Assembly: GCA_015075635.1 (NCBI GenBank) | Contig: JABTUA010000002.1 | Location: 248,001-312,000 of the forward strand | Origin: Polyangiaceae bacterium | GTDB taxonomy: Bacteria; Myxococcota_A; Polyangia; Polyangiales; Polyangiaceae | Reading direction: 5' to 3' | Length of the DNA stretch: 64,000 nucleotides | In this document: piece after piece, positions 51,700 to 59,360 of the stretch | How positions within the stretch are numbered: position 1 is the first letter of the stretch | Layout of the letters: every line of letters starts with the position of its first letter | Made by a program: the position numbers and the translations under genes | Notes under the pieces: model-generated | Seen by the model: only the letters and a program-made list of their open reading frames with translations | Databases searched by the model: none | What the model was told of the DNA's origin: nothing

Positions 51700-52544
51700 G
51701 CGCCGCCGCCCACGATGCTGGCCGCCCGCTCCACCCACTTGCCCAAGAGCGCGGTGAAGCGTTCGCGGGTCTTCTTCGCCGTCTCCTCGACCTCCGAGTG
51801 ATCGAGCAACGAGTCGGAGAGTCCGGCCCCCAGGTTCGTGATGCAGCTCATGGCGCCGACCCGCACGCCACGATGGCGCAACACCAGCACCTCGGGGACC
51901 GTGCTCATGCCGACGGCGTCCGCCCCCAGAGTCTTCAGCATGCGGATCTCCGCCGGCGTCTCGTAGCTCGGCCCGAGCAGCCCCGCGTACACGCCTTCCT
52001 GAAGCTTCACCCCGAGCTCCCCGGCGATCCCGCGCGCCGCCGCGCACAGCTCGGCGTCGTAGGCGCGGGTCATGTCGGGGAAGCGCGGCCCGGCGCCATC
52101 GTCGTTGGGTCCGACCAGCGGGTTTCGCCCCATCAGGTTCAGGTGGTCCACGATCAGCATCAGATCGCCCGGCGAGAAGCCGGCCTTGACCCCGCCCGCC
52201 GCGTTCGTCAGCAAGACCGCCCGACAGCCGAGCTCCGCGAGCAAGCGGACCCCGAAGGTGACTCGGTCGAGGTCGTGCCCCTCGTAGGCGTGCACGCGTC
52301 CTTGCAGGCAGGCGACCCGAGCCGCCCCCACCCGGCCCAGGCAAAGATTGCCCGCGTGCCCCACCACCGAGGAGCGGGGCATGTGCGGGATTTCCGCGTA
52401 GGGCAGCTTGACGAGGTCGGCGAGGGAGTCTCCGAACGCGCCGAGGCCGGACCCGAGCACGACGCCGACTTCGGGGTTTGGAGCGCCGAGGCCCCGGACC
52501 CGCGCCGCGGCTTCGGCGAGCTCGCTCGAGAGCGCGGTGGACAT
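51696..52544 (-). CDS. Purine-nucleoside phosphorylase (trimeric type)
   Basis: A 282-residue phosphorylase splitting purine nucleosides with phosphate into base and ribose-1-phosphate. The family motifs are VVLGSGLGAFG, VGHAGNLCLG (phosphate loop), LLTNAAGGVKAGF, LMGRNPLVGPN and YAGLLGPSYETPAE with VGMSTVPEVL. This is the trimeric PunA/DeoD2-like type. ATG at 52542-52544 is chosen; the upstream open frame has no matching residues. It is the first gene of the four-gene overlapping operon. Confidence 0.93.
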   Translation of the reverse strand: MSTALSSELAEAAARVRGLGAPNPEVGVVLGSGLGAFGDSLADLVKLPYAEIPHMPRSSVVGHAGNLCLGRVGAARVACLQGRVHAYEGHDLDRVTFGVRLLAELGCRAVLLTNAAGGVKAGFSPGDLMLIVDHLNLMGRNPLVGPNDDGAGPRFPDMTRAYDAELCAAARGIAGELGVKLQEGVYAGLLGPSYETPAEIRMLKTLGADAVGMSTVPEVLVLRHRGVRVGAMSCITNLGAGLSDSLLDHSEVEETAKKTRERFTALLGKWVERAASIVGGGA

Positions 52545-52685
52545 GCTGCGAAGACTCCCCGAACCGGGCAGTGGGACAAAGCGGATTCTGGCGCTACCGC
52601 CCTCGGCGCGCATGCTATGGTCCGCGCCCCTCGCCGCCGGGCTGGCGGCGCTCTCTTCCGGCGGCTTTTCGCCGCAACACCTGCC

Positions 52686-53003
52686 ATGGCCAGCAAATTC
52701 CAGCAATTTCTCACGGACAACCAGCTCGACACCCGTCGCCTCCTGATCGCTTCCCAGCACGTGGAGAGCCTTCAGCCCGAAGACCGGGCGGCTCGCCTCG
52801 CGAAGCGCCAGGGTGTGAAGCCGGAGGGCGAGGAGAAGCCTGCCAAGCGGCGCTCCGGGCGCCCGGTGACTCCGCGCCTGCTCGCTCAAGCCCTGGCCGG
52901 CAAGCCCGTGACGGGACCGGCGAAGACCCGCCTGCTCCGCGCCGTCAATCGCCTGCTGGAGCAAAAGAAGAAGGATCCCGCGGATCTGCGCAAGCTGTTC
53001 TGA
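52686..53003 (+). CDS. Hypothetical basic protein, 105 residues
   Basis: Not recognised. The ATG gives SKFQQFLTDNQLDTRRLLIASQ, two amphipathic helices, then a Lys/Arg-rich centre (KPEGEEKPAKRRSGRPVTPR) and a third helix (KTRLLRAVNRLLEQKKKDPADL). The charge suggests nucleic-acid or ribosome contact, but no family is clear. It diverges from the nucleoside operon (141 bases) and is followed by a gap of about 200 bases before the sigma factor. Confidence 0.55.
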   Translation: MASKFQQFLTDNQLDTRRLLIASQHVESLQPEDRAARLAKRQGVKPEGEEKPAKRRSGRPVTPRLLAQALAGKPVTGPAKTRLLRAVNRLLEQKKKDPADLRKLF

Positions 53004-53202
53004 TGCCTGGGACGGGCCCGGTCGAGCGACGATCTGGGGCCATGAAGCTCTCGCGCCCGCGGCGCATCCAATCCTCTCGATGCCCGCAGCAGCTCTGCCG
53101 GTCGCCCAGTCCTGGCCCGGCGTCGTCGTGCCCCCGGCCCTGCTCCTGCCCCTGGCGGCCGAGCGCCCGGTCGCTCACACCCAACCCGTGACCGTCCGAG
53201 CC

Positions 53203-53802
53203 ATGGACGTGGATGAATCCGAACAGCTGGTCGCTCGCTGTCAGGCGGGTGACCGGAGCGCCTTCCGCGAGCTGTTCGTGCGCCACCGCAGCGACGTCGC
53301 GCGGCTGGTCCAGCGCATGATGGGACCCGTCGCCGACGTGGACGACGTCGTCCAGGAAGTCTTCTTCCAGGTGCACCGCAGCGTGAAGGACTTCCGGGGC
53401 CAAGCGCGCTTCTCCACCTGGCTCTACCGCGTCACGGTGAACGTCGTGCTGATGCAGCGCCGCTCCGCGAAGAGCCGGCCGGTGCTGGTCGAGACGCCCG
53501 AGGGGCTGTCGCCGGTGGACGCGGGGCTGTCGCCCGACGAGGACGCGGCGCGGCGCGCGCGCGTGCAGGCCTTCGGCCGCGTGCTGGAGCAGATCTCGGA
53601 GAAGAAGCGCACGGTGTTCGTACTGCACGAGCTCGAGGGCTTGTCGGCCGCAGAGATCTCGGAGATCGTGGACGCTCCGGTCCTGACCGTGCGCACCCGC
53701 CTCTTCTACGCCAGAAAAGAGCTGACCGAGCTGCTCCGCTCGGAGCCTTCACTGGCTGCGCTGGCCGACGAGCTCTGTACCAACAAGGAGGGCGCCCAAT
53801 GA
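53203..53802 (+). CDS. ECF sigma factor
   Basis: A 199-residue extracytoplasmic-function sigma factor. Region 2 is AFRELFVRHRSDVARLVQRM with DVDDVVQEVFFQVHRS and FSTWLYRVTVNVV. Region 4 is LEQISEKKRTVFVLHELEGL with AAEISEIVDAPVLTVRTRLF, a helix-turn-helix for the -35 element. The ATG at 53203 is preferred because the open stretch upstream to 53080 is Pro/Ala-rich and unlike the family; GTG at 53188 is an alternative. The stop overlaps the FecR-like gene by four bases (ATGA), so the pair is coupled. Confidence 0.9.
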   Translation: MDVDESEQLVARCQAGDRSAFRELFVRHRSDVARLVQRMMGPVADVDDVVQEVFFQVHRSVKDFRGQARFSTWLYRVTVNVVLMQRRSAKSRPVLVETPEGLSPVDAGLSPDEDAARRARVQAFGRVLEQISEKKRTVFVLHELEGLSAAEISEIVDAPVLTVRTRLFYARKELTELLRSEPSLAALADELCTNKEGAQ

Positions 53803-54851
53803 GCGAGCACGGTGGTGAACCGAAGGCCCTCGAACGCGTCACCGCGGAGATGCGCGAGGCTGCCGCGCCGGAGCCGGACTGGGATCGCCTGGAGCAGCGG
53901 CTCTTCGCGCGCATCGACGCCGACGAGCGCTCGACGCGGCGCGGTCAGAGCTTCCGCATCGTCGCCGTGCTGGCCGCGGCAGCGGCCGTCCTCTTGGTGG
54001 TGAGCGGCGTCTGGCGCTCGGAGAAGACCGAGCTCGCGAGCACGCCGACCGTCGCCCCGCCGAGCGCCCGGGTGTTCGGTCCGGGCGCGACGCGCGTGGA
54101 CGGAACGGCCCTGACCCCCGGCGATCAGGTCGTGGCGGACAAGCTGCCCTTGCTCGTCGATCACCCCGGACGCGCTCGCTGGACCCTCGATCCGGAGAGC
54201 CAAGCGACCATCACTGCCGTCGGCGCGGTGCTCAGCTTGAAGCTCACGCACGGGGCGCTCTCGGCGGAGGTCGTCCCGAGCACCCAACCCGAGACCTTCG
54301 TGGTCGAGGTCGAGGGCGCACGCGTCGCCGTCCACGGCACGGCCTTCCGCGTCGTCAAGAGCCCGGAGGGCGTGAACGTCTCGGTCAGCGAGGGCGTGGT
54401 CGCCGTCGGTGCGCAGGGCGACAAGCCCGGCTACTTCTTGCACGCGGGCGACTTCGGGAAATTCTCCCAGGATGGACGCAGCGGCGAAGTGAAGCGCTCC
54501 GCCGTGGCCAGCCCGGAGCCGGCGCTCGTCGAGCCGAAGCCGGCTGGCACCGCGAAGCCCGCGCTCGCCACCTCCCCCTCGGCGGCGCACGTCGAGAAGG
54601 CGCTGGACCAAATCTCCGGCGCGGCCAGCCAGTGCTTCACTGCGGTCGGCGCGCAGGGCGAGGTCCGCGTCCAGGTGCGCACTCAGCTCGAGGCGAGCTT
54701 CGGTCCCGACGGCAAGCTGCGCGCGCTCACGTTCGAGCCGCCGCTCTCGCCAACGGTCAGCGAGTGCGTGCAGCGCGAGAGCGTCAAGCTGCGCGTCCCG
54801 GAGAGCCGCCAAGGTGGCAGCGGTGGACGCGCGCTGCTGCTGGGCTCCTGA
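53799..54851 (+). CDS. FecR-domain anti-sigma-like membrane protein
   Basis: A 350-residue protein: short cytoplasmic N-terminus (about 45 residues, likely the sigma-binding part), one membrane helix (IVAVLAAAAAVLLVV), then a FecR domain (SQATITAVGAVLSLKLTHGA, EVEGARVAVHGTAFRVV, VSEGVVAVGAQG). The C-terminal 95 residues hold a paired-Cys beta domain (QISGAASQCFTAVGAQGEV, PTVSECVQRESVKLRVPE) that resembles the TonB-like end of the AgmX/GltJ-like protein at 33870. No TonB receptor lies next to it, so iron signalling is not supported. Confidence 0.85.
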   Translation: MSEHGGEPKALERVTAEMREAAAPEPDWDRLEQRLFARIDADERSTRRGQSFRIVAVLAAAAAVLLVVSGVWRSEKTELASTPTVAPPSARVFGPGATRVDGTALTPGDQVVADKLPLLVDHPGRARWTLDPESQATITAVGAVLSLKLTHGALSAEVVPSTQPETFVVEVEGARVAVHGTAFRVVKSPEGVNVSVSEGVVAVGAQGDKPGYFLHAGDFGKFSQDGRSGEVKRSAVASPEPALVEPKPAGTAKPALATSPSAAHVEKALDQISGAASQCFTAVGAQGEVRVQVRTQLEASFGPDGKLRALTFEPPLSPTVSECVQRESVKLRVPESRQGGSGGRALLLGS

Positions 54852-54974
54852 GCTTCGAAGTGCCGGCGCGAAGCGCGGCCGCGCGGTGACACACCGCTGC
54901 AGAACTGTTCGGTACGGCCTGCGTGGAAACCTCGCAGATCCACCCTTCGATGATCGGGCTCCTTCGCGTTTCCT

Positions 54975-55024
54975 CGTCCCCGAGCACCCAGCGCATGCTG
55001 TGCCGAGTCGAGCTTCAGGCGCAG
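54975..55024. repeat. Direct repeat copy A bounding the nucleotidyltransferase gene
   Basis: CGTCCCCGAGCACCCAGCGC and the following 30 bases match 56181-56232 except for a two-base deletion. The matching copy is the 3' part of the lipoprotein gene at 56152. Here it is an isolated fragment with no gene. The rest of the gap 54852-55097 holds only the operator-like palindromes. Confidence 0.85.
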
Positions 55025-55041
55025 GGCGGCGGCCGACGCTG

Positions 55042-55108
55042 GTATCCGTCACAATCCACCGGTGGCGGATACTAGCGATATCCGCTAGGATCGGCGTGTG
55101 GTGGATAC
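55042..55108 (+). promoter_or_regulatory. Nested palindromes before and over the nucleotidyltransferase start
   Basis: GTATCCGTCAC (55042-55052) faces GTGGCGGATAC (55062-55072). GCGGATA/TATCCGC (55065-55071, 55079-55085) and CTAGCG/CGCTAG (55072-55077, 55083-55088) are overlapping perfect inverted repeats. A related direct copy, GTGGTGGATAC (55098-55108), contains the start codon. The set looks like an operator. Confidence 0.55.
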
Positions 55109-56144
55109 GCGCCCGCTCTTTCAGCCCCACAGCCGCGCGCTCGCGACCTTGTACGCCGACCTCGAGACGTACGCGCTCTCGCAAGTCGAGGTCTTCGTGG
55201 GAACGGCGGGATCGCTCATCGAACGCAGCAACGCTTCCGGATTCACCTTCTACGCGCACCAGACGTACGATGGCTCCGGCCGGAGGCGCGAGCGATACGT
55301 CGCCGGGCCGGTGGGTGATGCCACCGCCGATGCTCGAGCTGAGCGGCTGCGGGAGCGGATCCGTGAGCTCAAGGCCCTGGTGCCGTCGTTCCGGCTGCTC
55401 GGCCGCGAGGGTTACGTCATCGCCGACGCCCGGACCTACGCGACTCTGGCCAGTCTGCACAACCACGGGGTCTTTGCCGCCGGTGGGATGCTCATCGGCT
55501 CACACGCGTACGGCGTGCTGCTCAATCGCCTCGGCGTGCGCGCGGCCGCCTATGGAACCCTGGACATCGACATCGCCCGCAGCGAGCGGCTCAGGTTCGC
55601 CGAGCCCCCTCAGCTCGGGTTCGTCGAGATGCTGCGCGAGTCAGGCGTCGATTTCCAGGAGGTCCCGTCGCTCGATCGCAAGCGGCCGTCGACCTCCTTC
55701 AAGCAGAGGGGACGATCGCCTTTCCACGTCGACCTTCTGGTGCCCTCGCGCGACGAGTCATACCCGGTCGTCCCCGTGCCCGAGCTCAGGGCCCACGCTA
55801 CCGGGCTCCCCTACCTGCGCTACCTCCTGGCCGACGGGCAAGACGCCATGCTCCTCGCGCGCGAGGGCTGCTGTCGCGTGCGCGTGCCGCTCCCCGAACG
55901 CTACGCCGTGCACAAGCTCCTCGTCTCGAGAATGCGAAGCGGACGAAGCGTCAAATCGGAGAGTGACGTGCTGCAGGCCTGCGTGCTCTGCGCGGCGCTC
56001 TCGGAGTCACATCCCGGGGCGGTCGGCGCCGCGGTCGCCGCGGTGCCGAAGCGCGCTCGCCGCTACGTCGAGCGTGGCGTCGAGGTGGCCCGCCCGCACC
56101 TCGAGAGCCGCTACGTGCGCGCCTGGGAGGAGCTCACCGGCTGA
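55098..56144 (+). CDS. Nucleotidyltransferase (NTP_transf_8-like)
   Basis: A 348-residue protein of the NTP_transf_8 type. The nucleotidyltransferase core is AAGGMLIGSHAYGVLLNRLG and then LDIDIARSERL, giving the Gly-Ser and Asp-x-Asp metal site. SPFHVDLLVPSRDE supplies the third Asp strand. Family-like elements follow: PYLRYLLADGQDAMLLAREG, VRVPLPERYAVHKLLVSR, KSESDVLQACVLC. The start is GTG (GTGGTG, so one codon either way). The gene is flanked by 50-base direct repeats and has palindromes at its start, which suggests a mobile or recently inserted module. Target unknown; a toxin-antitoxin or defence role is only a guess. Confidence 0.8.
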   Translation: MVDTRPLFQPHSRALATLYADLETYALSQVEVFVGTAGSLIERSNASGFTFYAHQTYDGSGRRRERYVAGPVGDATADARAERLRERIRELKALVPSFRLLGREGYVIADARTYATLASLHNHGVFAAGGMLIGSHAYGVLLNRLGVRAAAYGTLDIDIARSERLRFAEPPQLGFVEMLRESGVDFQEVPSLDRKRPSTSFKQRGRSPFHVDLLVPSRDESYPVVPVPELRAHATGLPYLRYLLADGQDAMLLAREGCCRVRVPLPERYAVHKLLVSRMRSGRSVKSESDVLQACVLCAALSESHPGAVGAAVAAVPKRARRYVERGVEVARPHLESRYVRAWEELTG

Positions 56145-56151
56145 CCGAACG

Positions 56152-56550
56152 TCACTCGCGGCGCAGCACGACCGAGCGTTCGTCCCCGAGCACCCAGCGC
56201 ATGCTGTGCTCCGAGTCGAGCTTCAGGCGCAGCTTGTCCGTGGCGCCGTCCTTGCGCTTGATGGCGAGCTCGACGTTGTTCTCGCGAACCGTCGCCACCT
56301 TGTAGGGCGCGCTGCGGGGGTCTTCGGCGGGGATGGCCACGGTGATGGTCGAGCCGGAAAACTCGAAGCTCGCCCCCTTGGCCCAGCCGGTGGCGACGGC
56401 CACGTGCTGGTCGTCGAAGTTCTCGACGCTGTCCCCGACCCAGCGACCCTCGAGCTTGTTCTGGACGGGATGCCCACAGCCCGGAAGGACCAGCGAAATC
56501 CCCACCCAACCCAAGCCCACGAGGAGGCTGCGACCCGGCACGAGCGGCAT
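56152..56550 (-). CDS. Small lipoprotein with a duplicated 3' end
   Basis: A 132-residue predicted lipoprotein: signal SLLVGLGWVGISLVLPGC (lipid Cys about 25) and a compact beta-sandwich body (GRWVGDSVENFDD, SFEFSGSTITVAIP, RENNVELAIKRKDG). It ends LDSEHSMRWVLGDERSVVL. Bases 56181-56232, which encode the last strands, recur at 54975-55024 on the other side of the nucleotidyltransferase gene. The function is not known. Its stop is 8 bases from the convergent nucleotidyltransferase stop. Confidence 0.7.
   Translation of the reverse strand: MPLVPGRSLLVGLGWVGISLVLPGCGHPVQNKLEGRWVGDSVENFDDQHVAVATGWAKGASFEFSGSTITVAIPAEDPRSAPYKVATVRENNVELAIKRKDGATDKLRLKLDSEHSMRWVLGDERSVVLRRE
56181..56232. repeat. 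Direct repeat copy B, inside the lipoprotein gene
   Basis: Intact copy of the 50-52 base sequence also found at 54975-55024, in the same orientation. It lies within the coding sequence of the lipoprotein at 56152. Confidence 0.85.
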
Positions 56551-56570
56551 GCTCGTAATGGTAGGGGCCT

Positions 56571-56590
56571 CTGCCTACATCTGCCTACAT
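56571..56590. repeat. Two tandem copies of a decamer
   Basis: CTGCCTACAT is repeated head to tail. It lies in the gap between the lipoprotein start (56550) and the hypothetical gene at 56653; no role is evident. Confidence 0.8.
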
Positions 56591-56652
56591 TTCGGCGCAG
56601 GGAGGCGCTTCCTTGCGCGGAGGGGGCCGAATCTGCCGAATAATCCCCGCCC

Positions 56653-57309
56653 ATGACGCCCCCGGCGGCGCCCTCCCTGGGCCAGGTTCGCAGCATCGTC
56701 GAAGGGACTTGGGAGGAAGTGACCCGGTGGATGTCCGCCAAGCCTGGCATCTTCACCCTCCCCCACCCCGAGCAGCAGATCGCGTTCGAGCTCGCCGACC
56801 GACTGCGGCGGGCGATCCGGCATCTGGTCCAGAACCACAACTGGGACCGCATGTACTTCGACGCGACCACGCTCACGTTCGAACGCGTGCCGATGCCCTT
56901 GGACGAGCGCCGCGCCCCCATCTACGTCGATACGCGCCAGCTCTTCGGCATCCCGAACCCCGCCCCGCGCGACGAGCGCGCCCCGGACCTCGCGGTGGTC
57001 GTCCAGGTGCTGCGCTCGGCGCCGGAGAACCTCGAGCTGGACGACGACGGGCGCCCGCGGCGGCTCGCGTTCAGCCCGACCAGCCTGCGGCTCCAGGGTT
57101 GGCTGCTCGAGGAGCACGTCCAGCACCTGGAGGCGCTCTCCCAGAACGCCTGCGAAGGCTTCCTGTTCGTCGTCTACAGCAACGACGCTCGGCGCCGCTC
57201 CGCCGTGGACCTGCGGGAGGTCGCTTCGTGGGCGTCCTGGCACCGGCCCAGCGAGACGCTCTGGTGGGCCACCCGGCACTTCCGCGCCAAGCCGCGCGGC
57301 GCGGTCTGA
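56653..57309 (+). CDS. Hypothetical protein, 218 residues
   Basis: Not recognised. Soluble, no signal peptide. The N-terminal half is helical (WEEVTRWMSAKPGIFTLPHP, ELADRLRRAIRHLVQ), and the C-terminal half alternates strands and helices (DLAVVVQVLRSAPENLEL, GFLFVVYSNDARRR, WASWHRPSETLWWATRHF). Conserved-looking Trp and His clusters near the end may form a binding site. The ATG gives TPPAAPSLGQ. It ends 6 bases before the convergent FGE-like stop. Confidence 0.6.
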   Translation: MTPPAAPSLGQVRSIVEGTWEEVTRWMSAKPGIFTLPHPEQQIAFELADRLRRAIRHLVQNHNWDRMYFDATTLTFERVPMPLDERRAPIYVDTRQLFGIPNPAPRDERAPDLAVVVQVLRSAPENLELDDDGRPRRLAFSPTSLRLQGWLLEEHVQHLEALSQNACEGFLFVVYSNDARRRSAVDLREVASWASWHRPSETLWWATRHFRAKPRGAV

Positions 57310-57315
57310 CCTCCC

Positions 57316-58293
57316 TCACTTGCAGCAGCGCACGCCCAGGCTGTAGTCGTAATACGAGCGCGGGTGGGCGGTGACGCTCGAGTCGCAGCCTTCCCGCGTG
57401 CTCCTGGAGAAGAACCCGCCGGAGAAGCGCCCTTTCGCGTCGTCCACCCACTCGTCCAGGTTGCCGACCATGTCGAAGATGGCGTCGCTGCCCCACTCGC
57501 TCTTGCAGTCCGGCGTCTCGCCGGTCTTCCGGAGCAACGGCTTGCCGTTCGCCGTCACCTTGAGCAGGCGTGGATCGAGGTGATTGATGCTGGGGTTGCC
57601 GTGCAGCACCAGGGCCGGGTGGGACTCGCGGAACACGTTGCAGCGACCCTGCTCGTAGCGATCGCCGTACGGGAACTTGCGGTTCTTCTCGCCGCGGCAG
57701 GCGGTGACCCACTCTTCCTGCGTACACAAGCGCTTGCCGGCGTTCTCGCAGGCCTTCGCCGCGGCATCGCCGCTCACGTAACCGTTGGGGAGAGCGCCCG
57801 GCTTGACCACCGCCTTGGGCGCGAAGTCCTCCTTGAGCTGCCAGCTCGGCGGCGCGGGTACCGCCATCTCCCGGGACGCGACGCTCTCGGACTCGAGGCG
57901 CGCCTTCTGCCATTTTCCGTACTCGCGCTGCGATTGCATGCGACCGGGGTGGTAGAAGGGCGAGAGCTCGCGGCCTTGCTCCGCGTCCACCAGCGCGGAC
58001 TCGTAGCGGTCCACGCAGAACCGCCCCTGCACGTCGACCATCTCCTCCGGGCAGCGCTTCGACGAGAACCCCCAGGGACCGGGCAGCACCGCCTGCCCCG
58101 GCGCGCGGGGCGGCCCGACGTCGCCGCCGTCGGGTAGGTAGAGCAGCTCCGGGGGAGGCTCGGCCGGCGGCGCCGACACCACGACCGTCGCGCCCGCGTC
58201 CGCTCGCGGTTCAGCGCTCGAGCCGCGACAAGAGACTAGAGGGAGCGCGATCCCGAGTAGCGCCCACCGAGCTCGAGACGTCCGCGCGGCCAT
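57316..58293 (-). CDS. FGE/SUMF1-domain lipoprotein
   Basis: A 325-residue predicted lipoprotein (ALLGIALPLVSC) with a formylglycine-generating-enzyme-like domain: VDVQGRFCVDRYESALV at the start, AAKACENAGKRLCTQEEWVTAC, NVFRESHPALVLHG, DMVGNLDEWVDD and the end YYDYSLGVRCCK. Most bacterial lipoprotein members of this fold are not sulfatase activators but binding or other oxidase-like proteins, and the catalytic Cys pair of true FGE is not clear here. ATG at 58291-58293 is chosen for the signal peptide. It follows infA by 10 bases on the same strand. Confidence 0.75.
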   Translation of the reverse strand: MAARTSRARWALLGIALPLVSCRGSSAEPRADAGATVVVSAPPAEPPPELLYLPDGGDVGPPRAPGQAVLPGPWGFSSKRCPEEMVDVQGRFCVDRYESALVDAEQGRELSPFYHPGRMQSQREYGKWQKARLESESVASREMAVPAPPSWQLKEDFAPKAVVKPGALPNGYVSGDAAAKACENAGKRLCTQEEWVTACRGEKNRKFPYGDRYEQGRCNVFRESHPALVLHGNPSINHLDPRLLKVTANGKPLLRKTGETPDCKSEWGSDAIFDMVGNLDEWVDDAKGRFSGGFFSRSTREGCDSSVTAHPRSYYDYSLGVRCCK

Positions 58294-58303
58294 GCCGCCC
58301 CTC

Positions 58304-58525
58304 TCACTTGCCGCGATAGACGATGAGCCCGTGGCTGAGGTCGTAGGGAGACACCGCGACCCGCACTCGATCTCCGGGCAGCACGCGGATGTGGTGCCGG
58401 CGCATGCGGCCGGAGAGCTGGGCTCGCACGATGGCGCCACCTTGATCCACCTTGATGGTGTACTGGCCACCGCCGAGAGCGTCCTGAATGACGCCCTCCA
58501 TCTCCAAAAGATCGCCTTTGCTCAT
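58304..58525 (-). CDS. infA: Translation initiation factor IF-1
   Basis: A 73-residue OB-fold protein that binds the ribosomal A site with IF-2 and IF-3 during initiation. Family residues are clear: MSKGDLLEMEGVIQDALGGG, AQLSGRMRRHHIRVLPGDRV and VSPYDLSHGLIVYRG. The ATG (58523-58525) gives the standard length; longer frames exist but begin with unrelated residues. It precedes an FGE-domain lipoprotein gene by 10 bases, an unusual partner, and diverges from a HAD gene (151 bases). Confidence 0.95.
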   Translation of the reverse strand: MSKGDLLEMEGVIQDALGGGQYTIKVDQGGAIVRAQLSGRMRRHHIRVLPGDRVRVAVSPYDLSHGLIVYRGK

Positions 58526-58676
58526 GTACTCCCGAACGCGAAAAAGGTGAGAAAGCGCGGGGAACCTGACACAAGGGCTCTGGCGATGCAAGCACCGTTC
58601 CCGCGCGCGGCGAAAAGCGCTGCGCGCTCGCGCGGCGTGGAGGTCATTTGCGGCGATCCGCGGTAGTTTTCTCCCG

Positions 58677-59360
58677 GTGTTCGCCGCCACCCTGTTCGAC
58701 TACAACGGCGTGCTCGTCGACGACGAGGCGGAGCACTTCGGCGCATTCCGCGACGTGCTCGGGCCCCGCGGCATCGAGCTCGCCGAGGACACCTACTGGG
58801 AGCGTTACGTCGGCTACGACGACGTCGGGGCGTTCACGGCCATGCTCGCCGACGCCGGGCAAGCTGCGCCGCAGGAGCTGATCGACGAGCTCGTCGCCGA
58901 GAAGGGCTCGGTCTACATGGCGCGGGCACGCGCGCGTCTCGCGCTCTTCGACGGCGCCGCAGAGGCCGTGCGGGCGCGCGCTGCTCACGGACCCGTCGGC
59001 GTCGTCAGCGGCGCGCTCCGCGACGAAATCGAGCTCGGTCTCGGCCTCCTGGGCGTGCGCGAGCTGGTGAGCTTCGTGATCTCCGCGGAGGACGTCGCGC
59101 GCTGCAAGCCCGATCCCGAGGGCTACGAGAAGGCCCTCGCGCAGCTGCCCGCGGTACGGCGCCACCAGGTGTTGGTGATCGAGGACTCGCTGGCCGGTGT
59201 GCGGGCGGCGAAGGCCGCCGGCCTCACCTGCGTCGGCGTCGCGCACAGCTTCCCCGAGGCGGCGCTGCTCGAGGCCGGCGCCGATCTCGCGACGGCCGAG
59301 CTGCGCTTGCTCGGCGAAGCTGCCTTGGAGACCCTCGCGCGCGGACAACATGGCACTTAG
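58677..59360 (+). CDS. HAD-superfamily hydrolase with altered DxD motif
   Basis: A 227-residue HAD of the phosphoglycolate/beta-phosphoglucomutase type. Motif I reads LFDYNGVLVDDEAEHF: the second Asp of DxD is Asn, while the first is kept. Motif II is VVSGALRDE, motif III KPDPEGYEKAL and motif IV VIEDSLAGVRAAKAAGL. The Asn at the general acid/base position may slow or change the chemistry. The GTG start is 152 bases from infA (divergent). The stop overlaps the next gene by 11 bases. Confidence 0.85.
   Translation: MFAATLFDYNGVLVDDEAEHFGAFRDVLGPRGIELAEDTYWERYVGYDDVGAFTAMLADAGQAAPQELIDELVAEKGSVYMARARARLALFDGAAEAVRARAAHGPVGVVSGALRDEIELGLGLLGVRELVSFVISAEDVARCKPDPEGYEKALAQLPAVRRHQVLVIEDSLAGVRAAKAAGLTCVGVAHSFPEAALLEAGADLATAELRLLGEAALETLARGQHGT

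Noticed and set aside
53080..53202. N-terminal extension of the ECF sigma factor
   Set aside because: The 41 residues are Pro/Ala/Val-rich and unlike sigma region 1/2; the ATG at 53203 gives the family length.
53799..54851. Iron-uptake FecIR system
   Set aside because: FecR domain and ECF sigma are present, but there is no TonB-dependent receptor or Fur-like box next to them.
5713..58293. Sulfatase plus FGE activator as a functional pair
   Set aside because: The sulfatase-fold protein has a Ser/Thr cluster instead of Cys-x-Pro-x-Arg and the FGE-domain lipoprotein is 50 kb away without clear catalytic cysteines; a link is not supported.
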